Below, piece after piece: positions 10,182 to 18,230 of a DNA stretch of 64,000 bases; position 1 is the first letter of the stretch; each line of letters opens with the position of its first letter. A model generated the notes under the pieces. The model was not told the origin of the DNA. It ran no database searches and saw nothing but the letters and a program-made list of their open reading frames with translations. The translations under genes were made by a program, and so were the position numbers. The DNA comes from JAMHWF01 sp048500255 (GTDB lineage: Bacteria; Pseudomonadota; Gammaproteobacteria; Burkholderiales; Burkholderiaceae_C): the NCBI GenBank assembly GCA_048500255.1, contig JASNYH010000009.1, positions 73,223 through 137,222 of the forward strand, read 5' to 3'.

Positions 10182-11006
10182 ATGAGAAGGTTCCTTTTCC
10201 TACTGGCATGCTGGGCCATGCTGCTGGCGCAGCCGGCGTGGTCGCAGGCACCGGCAACGGCTGCGGTGCCGGCTCAGAAGGCCGACTACGTGCTGGGCGC
10301 CGGCGACGTGATCAAGGTGACGGTGTTCCAGAGTCCCGAGCTGTCGCTCGAGGCGCGGATTCCCGAGTCGGGCGTCGTCAACTATCCGTTGCTCGGGCCC
10401 GTCACGCTGGGCGGCCTGACGGTCAGCGAGGCCGAGAAGCGTCTGGCCGACGGCCTGCTCACCGGCAAGTACCTCAAGCAGCCCCAGGTCTCCATCCTCG
10501 TGGCGCAGCTGCGCGGCAGCCAGGCGTCGGTGCTCGGCCACGCCGTGCGGCCGGGACGCTATCCGCTGGAGCTGGCAGCCACGCGCCTGTCGGACCTGAT
10601 GGCGTTGGCCGGCGGCGTCGCGCCCGACGGCAGCGACATCCTGACCGTCGTCGGCACTCGCGACGGCAAGCCGTTTCGCAAGCAGATCGACTTTCGCACC
10701 CTGTTCCGCGGCGCGGGTTCCGACCAGGACATCGTGATGCAGAACAACGACGTGGTCTACGTCGATCGGGTGCCTCAGATCTACATCTACGGCGAGGTAC
10801 AGCGCCCGGGCGCGCTGCGGCTCGAGCGCGGCATGACCGTGCTGCAGGCGCTGGCGGCGGGCGGCGGGCTCACACTGCGCGGCACGCAGCGCGGCATCCG
10901 CGTGCACCGCAAGGCGGCCGACGGCACCGTGCAGGAGCTCTCTCCGGCGCTGCAGGACACGCTGCAGCAGGACGACGTCGTCTATGTTCGCGAAAGCCTT
11001 TTCTGA
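10182..11006 (+). CDS. epsE: polysaccharide export protein EpsE (Wza-like)
   Basis: A 274-residue outer-membrane or periplasmic export protein. A signal peptide occupies residues 1-22 (ending QPAWSQ). A poly_export domain follows, starting YVLGAGDVIKVTVFQ near 35, and then SLBB-type segments (VLGHAVRPGRYPLE near 115; IYGEVQRPGALRLE near 200). Cys10 precedes a very short hydrophobic stretch, so lipidation looks less likely than ordinary cleavage. In Wzx/Wzy systems this protein works with the chain-length protein to pass EPS through the outer membrane. It heads the plus operon, 12 bp before epsF, with AGGG as a plausible ribosome site. Confidence 0.88.
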   Translation: MRRFLFLLACWAMLLAQPAWSQAPATAAVPAQKADYVLGAGDVIKVTVFQSPELSLEARIPESGVVNYPLLGPVTLGGLTVSEAEKRLADGLLTGKYLKQPQVSILVAQLRGSQASVLGHAVRPGRYPLELAATRLSDLMALAGGVAPDGSDILTVVGTRDGKPFRKQIDFRTLFRGAGSDQDIVMQNNDVVYVDRVPQIYIYGEVQRPGALRLERGMTVLQALAAGGGLTLRGTQRGIRVHRKAADGTVQELSPALQDTLQQDDVVYVRESLF

Positions 11007-11018
11007 TCAAGGTGCCGT

Positions 11019-12449
11019 ATGACGTTCGCACAGTTCATTTCCATCTTGAAGGGGCGCTGGCGGCTCGCCGTGACGATGCTGCTGTCCGTGCTGCTGCTGG
11101 TCGCCGTCGTCAGCCTGTTGCTGCCGAAGCAGTACAAGGCGACGGCGTCGATGCTCGTCGACGTGCGGGCCAATCCGATCTCGATGGTCGGCGTCGAGAG
11201 CATGATGATTCCGTCGTTCATGGCGACGCAGATGGACATCATCAAGAGCGAGCGCGTCGCTCGCCGCGTCGTCGAGATCCTCAAGCTCTCCGAGGACGCG
11301 GAACTGCGCCAGGCGTGGAACGAGGAATCCGAGGGCCGCGGCAGCTTCTCCGCGTGGCTGGCCGAGTGGGTCTCCAAGGGTCTGGACGTGAAGCCGGCGA
11401 AGGAGTCCGGCGTGATCAATATCGGCTTCAAGGCCAGCGACGCAGCGTTCTCGGCGCAAGGCGCCAACGCCTATGTCCGCGCCTACACCGACACTGTGCT
11501 CGACCTGCGCGTCGACCCGGCGAAGCAGTATGCGAGCTTCTTCGAGGGCCGCGCCAAGCAGCTGCGTGACCAGCTCGATACGGCCCAGGCCAAGCTCTCC
11601 GCCTACCAGCGGCAGAAGGGCATCATCGCAACGGACGAGCGCCTCGACGTCGAGACGGCACGCCTGAACGAACTGTCGGCCCAGATCGTCATGATGCAGG
11701 CGCTGTCGGCCGAATCGGGCAGTCGCCAGACGGCGGCGCGCGGGGCATCGGCCGACCAGATGCAGGACGTGCTGCTCAATCCGCTGATCTCGAGCCTGAA
11801 GACGAGCCTGTCGCAGCAGGAGGCCAAGCTGCAGGAGCTGAACTCGCGCCTGGGCGACAATCATCCGCAAGTGATCGAGGCCAAGGCCAACATCAATGCG
11901 CTGCGCAGCCGCATCCAGGCCGAGACGGCCAAGGTGACGAGCGGCGTCAGCGTCACGGCAGCCATCAACCGGCAGCGCGAGGCCGAGATCCGCGGCGCCT
12001 ACGAGGCCCAGCGGCAGCGCGTGCTGCGCATGAAGGAGCAGCGCGACGAGGCGTCGGCGATCCTGCGCGAAGTCGACAATGCGCAGAAGGCATACGACGC
12101 CGTCATGGTGCGGTTCAACCAGACGGCGCTCGAGCGCGAGTCCAGCCAGACCAATGTGTCGCTGCTCAGCCCCGCGACGGAACCGGCCCATCCTTCGTCG
12201 CCCAACTTCCTGCTCAACGGCATCATCGCCATCGTGCTCGGCACGATCGCGGCGATCGCCAGCGTGCTGATGGCCGAAGGCCGCAATCGTACGGTTCGCA
12301 GCAGCGCCGATGTGGTGCAGGCGTTCGGCCTGCCGATCGTCGGCGTGCTGCCGCGGCCGCACCAGCCGTGGATCGGCCGCAGCGAGCAGCCGCTGCTCGT
12401 CAAGCGCGTGTTGGGTCAGCTACCGAAGCCGGACTCCCGGAGGGCATGA
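11019..12449 (+). CDS. epsF: chain-length determinant protein EpsF (Wzz/PCP family)
   Basis: A 476-residue inner-membrane polysaccharide co-polymerase. A first transmembrane helix (about 17-36) precedes the Wzz domain. A long periplasmic coiled-coil region runs roughly 175-370 and includes the QEAKLQELNSRLGDNHPQV stretch. A second helix follows at about 400-420, after the PSSPNF loop. It sets EPS chain length together with the kinase EpsG. The good ribosome site AAGG lies just before the ATG. The gene overlaps epsG by four bases (ATGA at 12446-12449), so the two are translationally coupled. Confidence 0.9.
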   Translation: MTFAQFISILKGRWRLAVTMLLSVLLLVAVVSLLLPKQYKATASMLVDVRANPISMVGVESMMIPSFMATQMDIIKSERVARRVVEILKLSEDAELRQAWNEESEGRGSFSAWLAEWVSKGLDVKPAKESGVINIGFKASDAAFSAQGANAYVRAYTDTVLDLRVDPAKQYASFFEGRAKQLRDQLDTAQAKLSAYQRQKGIIATDERLDVETARLNELSAQIVMMQALSAESGSRQTAARGASADQMQDVLLNPLISSLKTSLSQQEAKLQELNSRLGDNHPQVIEAKANINALRSRIQAETAKVTSGVSVTAAINRQREAEIRGAYEAQRQRVLRMKEQRDEASAILREVDNAQKAYDAVMVRFNQTALERESSQTNVSLLSPATEPAHPSSPNFLLNGIIAIVLGTIAAIASVLMAEGRNRTVRSSADVVQAFGLPIVGVLPRPHQPWIGRSEQPLLVKRVLGQLPKPDSRRA

Positions 12450-13372
12450 GCATGGCGAAGTTCCGTGATTCCAGCACCGCCAAGTTCGAGCCGGCCACGG
12501 GTGCGGAGGATGCCAAGGGCCACAAGAGCGATCTGCACGATCGCTCGATCGGCGACATCATCCGCGAGGCCAAGAACCTCACGCCCGATCAGCTCGATGC
12601 CGTCGCTGCCTATCAACGTGAGCATCGCGTGCGCTTCGGCGAGGCCGCGATTGCGCTGGGCTTCGCGACCGAGCAGGACGTCCTGTCGGCGCTGTCGAAG
12701 CAGTTCCACTATCCCTATTCGCCCGAAGAGCAGCATTGCCGGTTCAGCGACGAACTCGTCGTCGCCAACGAGCCGTTCTCGCAGCAGGCTGAGGCGTTTC
12801 GCGCGATCCGCAGCCGGCTGATTCTGCATCGCAGTGGCGGCGACGTGTCGCGCCGTGCGGTCGCGGTGGTCAGCCCCGATTCGGGCGACGGCAAGACGTT
12901 CTTCTCGGCGAACCTCGCGGTCGCGCTGTCGCAGCTGGGCGGTCGCACGCTGCTGGTCGACGCCGATCTGCGCGGCCCGCGCCAGCACAGCATCTTCGGC
13001 ATGGTCAACACCACGGGCCTGTCCGGCGTGCTGTCCGGCCGCGCCGAGGCGAACGTCATCCAACGCGTCGCCGACCTGCCGAGCTTGTACGTGCTGCCGG
13101 TCGGCAACGTGCCGCCGAATCCGCTGGAGCTGTTCGAGCGGCCGGTGTTCGGCTTGCTGATGAACGAGCTTTCCAGCAAGTTCGACTACGTCGTGGTCGA
13201 CACGCCGGCGGCGGTGTACGGCGCCGATGCCAGCGTCATTGCGTCCAAGTGCGGCTCCGCGCTGGTCGTCGCACGCCGAGGCTCGTCCCATATCAGCTCT
13301 CTCGAGGATCTGCTGAGCTCGCTCGCGCAGGGCAAGACCGACGTCGTCGGCGTCGTCATGAACGAGTACTGA
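12446..13372 (+). CDS. epsG: EpsG-type tyrosine kinase-like ATPase of EPS chain-length control
   Basis: A 308-residue cytoplasmic BY-kinase-like ATPase. Residues 33-95 (SIGDIIREA to QFHYPY) resemble the small N-terminal domain found in type II/IV secretion ATPases. The kinase core follows: Walker A PDSGDGKT (144-151), Walker A' LLVDADLR (169-176) and Walker B YVVVDTPA (248-255). The protein stops shortly after VMNEY, so the usual C-terminal tyrosine cluster is absent except for that single last Tyr. It probably cycles ATP-dependent contacts with EpsF. The first ATG (12446) overlaps the epsF stop; a second ATG at 12452 is also possible. Confidence 0.88.
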   Translation: MSMAKFRDSSTAKFEPATGAEDAKGHKSDLHDRSIGDIIREAKNLTPDQLDAVAAYQREHRVRFGEAAIALGFATEQDVLSALSKQFHYPYSPEEQHCRFSDELVVANEPFSQQAEAFRAIRSRLILHRSGGDVSRRAVAVVSPDSGDGKTFFSANLAVALSQLGGRTLLVDADLRGPRQHSIFGMVNTTGLSGVLSGRAEANVIQRVADLPSLYVLPVGNVPPNPLELFERPVFGLLMNELSSKFDYVVVDTPAAVYGADASVIASKCGSALVVARRGSSHISSLEDLLSSLAQGKTDVVGVVMNEY

Positions 13373-13509
13373 GGACGCCACGCGTCGCAGTTACACCATA
13401 TCGAGCGCAGGGCCGGCCTCGTGCCGCCCGACCGACGCTTCCTCCGCGCGCCCACCGACCCGACGAAAATTCCTCGAGAGCCGGCGCCATCGACCCGACC
13501 CGAACGACG

Positions 13510-14268
13510 ATGAATCGAGTCCTCAGTGCGATCGTCAAGCGCCTTCCCGCTCATGCGGGCGATCGCGCCGAGGAGTTCCTTCTCGGCCTGCGCAGCTTCG
13601 AGAGGCTGCAGCTGCCGCGCGAGCCGGGGCTGACGATCATCTGCGACGATGGCGAGCTCGCCGATCTCGACATCGCTGCCGTGCTCGACCGGCATGGCGT
13701 GGCAGGCGTGTTCGCCGTGTCGCCCGACTTGATCGGCCGCGAGGGCTTCCTTTCCTACGCACAGCTGCGCGCGCTGGCCGCCGCCGGTCACGAGATCGCT
13801 TTTCACGGCACCACGCACGATCCGTTCACCGGCTACGGTGGAGCGGACCGCCTGCTCCAAGCCTGTCGCGACGGCCTCGAGCAGATGCGGCAGGAACAGC
13901 TCGGCGCGCCGCGAACGCTGGTCTATCCGTTCGGCAAGCACAACCGCTGGGTCCGCCAGGCCGTCGCGCCGTTGTTCGGCTGCGCGTTCACGACGTGGTT
14001 CGGTTCGAATGGCGGTCGGGTCAACCGCTACGCGATCCGCCGCGTGCCGTTCGGCGCCTACACGGGCCGCTGGAAGGCCACGGAAGCGGCGTACCGCGGC
14101 CTGATCGAGCGGTGCGCGCGCAAGGGCGAGTGGCTCGCATTGATGCTACATCCGGGTGCGCCCGAGCACGGCGACGAACACGACGCCATGCTGTCGCGTC
14201 TGATCGCCTTCGCGAAGGAATCAGGTGTGCCGGTGCGCGGCGCGAGCCGGCATTTGACCTTGGCCTGA
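13510..14268 (+). CDS. polysaccharide deacetylase family protein (NodB-like)
   Basis: A 252-residue carbohydrate esterase 4-type protein. The metal/base motif CDDGE (45-49), the second motif HGTTH (99-103) and a YPFG stretch near 135 are visible, with MLHPG near 215 supplying the late histidine. These correspond to the NodB motifs that bind the metal and deprotonate water. No signal peptide is seen, so it may act on lipid-linked intermediates in the cytoplasm or be exported by another route. It could remove N-acetyl groups from EPS or serve a precursor step. It lies 137 bp after epsG and 25 bp before the flippase. Confidence 0.8.
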   Translation: MNRVLSAIVKRLPAHAGDRAEEFLLGLRSFERLQLPREPGLTIICDDGELADLDIAAVLDRHGVAGVFAVSPDLIGREGFLSYAQLRALAAAGHEIAFHGTTHDPFTGYGGADRLLQACRDGLEQMRQEQLGAPRTLVYPFGKHNRWVRQAVAPLFGCAFTTWFGSNGGRVNRYAIRRVPFGAYTGRWKATEAAYRGLIERCARKGEWLALMLHPGAPEHGDEHDAMLSRLIAFAKESGVPVRGASRHLTLA

Positions 14269-14293
14269 GCGCGGGACGGGCGGCGAAGGATTC

Positions 14294-15841
14294 ATGACCG
14301 TGACGCACACATCGACGGGGCTGACCGGTCGCGCATTGCGCGGACTGAGCTGGAACTATCTCGGCACCGTCGGGCGCATCGCCGCCACGTTCATCAGCCA
14401 GATCACGCTGGCGCGCCTGCTCGGGCCGGAGCAGGTCGGCCTGTTCGGCTATGCGATGCTGACGACCAACTTCCTCGCCCTGGTCGTCGAGATGGGTTTG
14501 CAGATGGCGTTGGTACAGGTTCCCGACCTCGACGACGATGCCATCGCGATCGCCTGCGGCCGCCTGCTGTTCGTCAGCACGGCGACGGCACTCGGCGTCT
14601 ACGTCGCCGCCGACGCCATTGCCGGCCTGGTCTTCTCGACTCCCCAGGCGGCGCCGGTGCTGCGGGCCATGGCGCCGACGCTGATCGTGGGCGCCGCGAC
14701 GGCCGCGGTCACCGCCGTTCTCAGCCGCGACATCGAGTTCAAGGTGATCCAGCTCGCCGGGCTCGGCTCGTACGTCGTGGGCTATCTCGTCGTCGGCGTG
14801 GCGGCCGCCTTGCTCGGCATGGGCGTGTGGAGCCTGGTGCTGGCATGGCACGTGCAAACGGTGACGGCGTGCCTGGCGATGTACTACTACAGCCCCCGCT
14901 CGTTGAAACCCGCGAACCCGTTCCGTCGGCTGGGCATCTCCCACTTCGGCGGCGTCGTCATGGTGACCAACATGATCAACTGGGTCATCGACAGCGGTCC
15001 GCACGTGGCGATCGGGCGCTGGCTCGGCGCCTCGCTGCTCGGCCAGTACACCGTCGCCAACAACCTGGTGAAGGTGCCGGCGGATCACCTCGTCAGGAAC
15101 CTCCAGACAGTGCTGTTCCCGCTGGCGGCGCGCGCGCAGGACAACGACGCAGGGCTCAGAAGAGCTTACCTGACCGTGCTGGCAGGCGTCGGCGTCGTGT
15201 CGTTCCCGCTGTTCACGTTCGTCGCGCTGATGGCCGAGCCGATCGTGCTGATGCTGCTGGGCACCCACTGGACGGAGGCGGCCGTCGTGCTGGTGCCGCT
15301 GTCGGTCGCCATGATCGGGCACGCCATCGAGGCACTGTGCGGGCCGATCCTGAGCGGGCGCGGCGAGCCCGGCGCCGAGCTGCGCGTGAAGACGGCCACG
15401 CTCATCGTGATGCTGCTCGTGCTGGCGTTCACGGCGACCTGGTCGCTGTCGGCGGTCGGCTGGGGCGTCGCAGGGGTCTACATCTTGCGCTGGCTGTGGA
15501 TGAACGCAACCGTCATGAAGCGACTGCAGATTTCGCTGCGCGCGATCGGTGCGGCGCTGCTCGGCCCGTCGATCCTGTCGGCGTTGTGTCTCGTGGCCGT
15601 GAGGCTCGTCGAGGCCGCGTTCGCTGCCGTGCCGCAGGCCGCCAGCCCGGCGGCCCACGTTGTCGCGGCGTCCGTCGTCGGCGTCGCGCTGATCGGCTCG
15701 GCCGTGGTCGGGGCTCCCGGCATCGTCCTCGGTCAGTACCTGCTTGCGCTGGTGGATCGGCTGGCCAAGCAGCGACCCGGTTTCGTGCGCGTTCCGGGAC
15801 TCCGCCGCATCGCGGCCTTCGCAGCGCGCAGCAGCGCCTAG
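14294..15841 (+). CDS. oligosaccharide flippase (Wzx, MOP superfamily)
   Basis: A 515-residue integral membrane protein with about 12-14 hydrophobic helices. The start is typical of polysaccharide flippases: GLSWNYLGTVGRIAATFISQ followed by LARLLGPEQVGLFG. It is expected to move undecaprenyl-linked repeat units across the inner membrane. A GAAGG ribosome site lies four to five bases before the ATG. The C-terminal region after residue 420 is a hydrophobic pair of helices plus a short basic tail. It sits between the deacetylase and the polymerase in the plus operon. Confidence 0.85.
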   Translation: MTVTHTSTGLTGRALRGLSWNYLGTVGRIAATFISQITLARLLGPEQVGLFGYAMLTTNFLALVVEMGLQMALVQVPDLDDDAIAIACGRLLFVSTATALGVYVAADAIAGLVFSTPQAAPVLRAMAPTLIVGAATAAVTAVLSRDIEFKVIQLAGLGSYVVGYLVVGVAAALLGMGVWSLVLAWHVQTVTACLAMYYYSPRSLKPANPFRRLGISHFGGVVMVTNMINWVIDSGPHVAIGRWLGASLLGQYTVANNLVKVPADHLVRNLQTVLFPLAARAQDNDAGLRRAYLTVLAGVGVVSFPLFTFVALMAEPIVLMLLGTHWTEAAVVLVPLSVAMIGHAIEALCGPILSGRGEPGAELRVKTATLIVMLLVLAFTATWSLSAVGWGVAGVYILRWLWMNATVMKRLQISLRAIGAALLGPSILSALCLVAVRLVEAAFAAVPQAASPAAHVVAASVVGVALIGSAVVGAPGIVLGQYLLALVDRLAKQRPGFVRVPGLRRIAAFAARSSA

Positions 15842-15846
15842 ACCCC

Positions 15847-17268
15847 ATGGAACTGACGCAACTGGTCATCTTCGCCGTCGCGGCCCTCGTGGCTGCTGCC
15901 GTCGTCGTTGGGCTGTCGTGGGCATTCCTGCGCTCGACGGAAGACCGCACGCTGCCGGTGCTGCTGTTGCTAGCGGGCTTCTGCGCGGAGGCGATCTTCG
16001 TCAAACAGCCGTACGTGCAGATCGGCCTGCAGATTTATCCGAACGACGTCATCTCGGTATTCGTCGTGATGGCCGCGGCCGTGGGATTCGTGCGTCGCGC
16101 GGCGCCGATCACCGACCGGCTGTTCCTGCTGTGGATGGCTTTCGGCGGCGTGATCATGTATTCGTTCCTGATCGGCCTGATGGAGTACGGCAAGGCGGCG
16201 GGGACGGAGGTACGGCAGTTCTTCTACCTGTGGGCGGCCGGACTGCTCGGCGTCACGGCCGGTTTCACCGAACAGGAGCTTCGCAAGATCGGCCGCTGGT
16301 GCACGATCGCGGCGTATGCGTTCGTCGGCATCGCGGTCTATTTCCTGATCGGCGTCGAGACGGGATTCATCAGCCGCGCCGAGGTGTTCGGCTATGCCGG
16401 CGGCGACCTCGTCTTCCGGCCGATCGGATCGCACTACACCTTCTTCGCCGGGGCGGTCGCTCTGGCCCACACGATGGCTTGGCTGCGCAGTACCGGCAGG
16501 ACGCGCAGCGGCTGGCATGCCGCCTTCTTGCTGCTGTTCGTGACACTCATGCAGCACCGGTCGGTGTGGATCGCCGTGGCGATCGGGCTGCTCTGGGTCG
16601 CATGGATGGAGCGGCGGTACCTGACGCGTCGGCTGCCGCTGCTGCTCGGCTTCGTGCTGGTGTTCGGCTCGGCGGCGACGCTGGCGACGTGGTTCGGCTA
16701 CCTCGACTCGCTGATCGCCCAGCTGGTCGGGTCGACAGTATCGATGTACGACAGCGGCGGCACCTTCGCGGCGCGCGTCGACGGCTGGGAAAGGCTGCTG
16801 GAGGATTGGAGCGAATCGGCGCAAACGATGATGATCGGTTTTCCGTTCGGCTACGGCTACTCGCGGCTGTACCGCGGCCAGCTCATCGAGTTCGTGGCGC
16901 ACAACCACTACATCGACCTCGCGCTGCGGGTCGGCATCGTGGGCGTGGTCCTGTTCATGGTGCCGACGATCATCGCGGTGGTCGGCTGCCTGCGCGCCAA
17001 GACCGACTCGGAGTTCGAGTACATGCTGATGCGCAGCCTGGCCGTCGCGTCGATCGCTGCCTTCGTCTACTACGTGGCGTATCCGTCGTTCTACCTCCTC
17101 GGCGGGGCCACCGGCATCGCGTTGGCGCAGCTGATTCGGCGGCGCGAGGCGGCGCTGAAGAGCCCCGCCACCGGCATGCCGTGGTTGCGCGTCGAGACGT
17201 CAACGCGCACCGGCTTCGCGCCCCGCGCCGGTGTCGGACCGCGCGCCGACGCGCGGGTGCGCCACTGA
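15847..17268 (+). CDS. O-antigen ligase/polymerase family membrane protein (Wzy candidate)
   Basis: A 473-residue polytopic membrane protein starting six bases after the flippase stop. About ten to twelve hydrophobic helices are visible. A large loop near residues 295-350 contains the FAARVDGWERLLEDW stretch and the histidine-rich VAHNHYIDLALRVG, which is the hallmark of Wzy_C/O-antigen ligase proteins. In a Wzx/Wzy locus it is the best candidate polymerase joining repeat units in the periplasm. The last about 40 residues are non-hydrophobic, Arg/Pro-rich and poorly conserved. A ligase role cannot be excluded. Confidence 0.78.
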   Translation: MELTQLVIFAVAALVAAAVVVGLSWAFLRSTEDRTLPVLLLLAGFCAEAIFVKQPYVQIGLQIYPNDVISVFVVMAAAVGFVRRAAPITDRLFLLWMAFGGVIMYSFLIGLMEYGKAAGTEVRQFFYLWAAGLLGVTAGFTEQELRKIGRWCTIAAYAFVGIAVYFLIGVETGFISRAEVFGYAGGDLVFRPIGSHYTFFAGAVALAHTMAWLRSTGRTRSGWHAAFLLLFVTLMQHRSVWIAVAIGLLWVAWMERRYLTRRLPLLLGFVLVFGSAATLATWFGYLDSLIAQLVGSTVSMYDSGGTFAARVDGWERLLEDWSESAQTMMIGFPFGYGYSRLYRGQLIEFVAHNHYIDLALRVGIVGVVLFMVPTIIAVVGCLRAKTDSEFEYMLMRSLAVASIAAFVYYVAYPSFYLLGGATGIALAQLIRRREAALKSPATGMPWLRVETSTRTGFAPRAGVGPRADARVRH

Positions 17269-17284
17269 GTCGGGGGGCCGTGCC

Positions 17285-18199
17285 GTGTCCGACATGAAGG
17301 AGCTGCACACCGGCCGCAACGTCGGTGCCGCGGTGCGTGTCATCGCCGTGCTGACCTGCTTCAACCGCAAGGCGCTGACGCTGGCATGCCTGCGGTCGCT
17401 GAATGCGGCAGCCGCGCACGCCGGCGTCGAGCTCGGCGTCATCCTCGTCGACGACGCGAGCACCGACGGCACGGCGCAGGCCGTGCGCGGCGAGTTCCCG
17501 TTCGTCGACGTGGTCGATTCGTCCGGCAACCTGTACTGGACGCGCGGCATGCACACGGGCTTCGAGCGCGCGCTGCGGCAGTCGTGCGACTACTACCTGT
17601 GGCTGAACGACGATACGCAACTCGTCCCCGATGCGCTGCACGCTTTGCTTGCGCAGATGAGGGTGCTGCAGCGGCGCGAGGGGCCGTCCCTCATCCTGAT
17701 CGGCGCGACCGCCGAGCGCTCGACGGGCAAGATCACCTACGGAGGCCGGGTCGTCGGCTCGCGCCTGAAACCGTTCAACTACCGGCTCGTCTGGAGCGAG
17801 CGCGAGCCCGTGCCTTGCGTCGCGATGGAGGGCAACTGCGTCCTCATTCCGGCGGCGACCGCCAGGCAACTCGGCAATCTCGACCCGGTGTTCGAGCACG
17901 CCATGGGCGATACCGACTATGGTCTGCGCGCGCTGCGCGCCGGCTGCAAGCTCTACGTGGCGGCCGGCATCGCGGGGTACTGCTCGACCAACGCGCTGCA
18001 GGGTACCTACTTCGATGCGTCGCTGCCGCTGCGTCGGCGATGGAAGCTGATCGTCGGTCGCAAGGGCTTGCCCGTTCGCTCCTGGTTGCACTTCAGCCGG
18101 CGGCATGGCGGCCTCCTCTGGCCGCTGCACTTTTCCTGGCCCTACGTGAAGCTCGTGCTGACGAGCCTGCTGAACCGGCCGCGCAGGCGGCCGGTCTGA
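17285..18199 (+). CDS. glycosyltransferase family 2 protein
   Basis: A 304-residue GT-A fold transferase. The N-terminal strand VIAVLTCFNRKALTLACL, the nucleotide-sugar stretch VDDASTDGT (near 56-64) and the metal-binding DD in YLWLNDDTQL (near 110) fit family GT2. A later GDTDYGLRALRAG supplies the probable catalytic acid region (ED/TDYGLR type, as in rhamnosyltransferases). I chose the GTG at 17285 because a GGGGGG tract sits 7 bp upstream; an ATG at 17294 is the alternative. The donor sugar is not predictable by eye. It is the penultimate gene of the plus operon. Confidence 0.82.
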   Translation: MSDMKELHTGRNVGAAVRVIAVLTCFNRKALTLACLRSLNAAAAHAGVELGVILVDDASTDGTAQAVRGEFPFVDVVDSSGNLYWTRGMHTGFERALRQSCDYYLWLNDDTQLVPDALHALLAQMRVLQRREGPSLILIGATAERSTGKITYGGRVVGSRLKPFNYRLVWSEREPVPCVAMEGNCVLIPAATARQLGNLDPVFEHAMGDTDYGLRALRAGCKLYVAAGIAGYCSTNALQGTYFDASLPLRRRWKLIVGRKGLPVRSWLHFSRRHGGLLWPLHFSWPYVKLVLTSLLNRPRRRPV

Positions 18200-18230
18200 A
18201 ACCGACATCGGGACTCGCAAGCGAAGCGAT

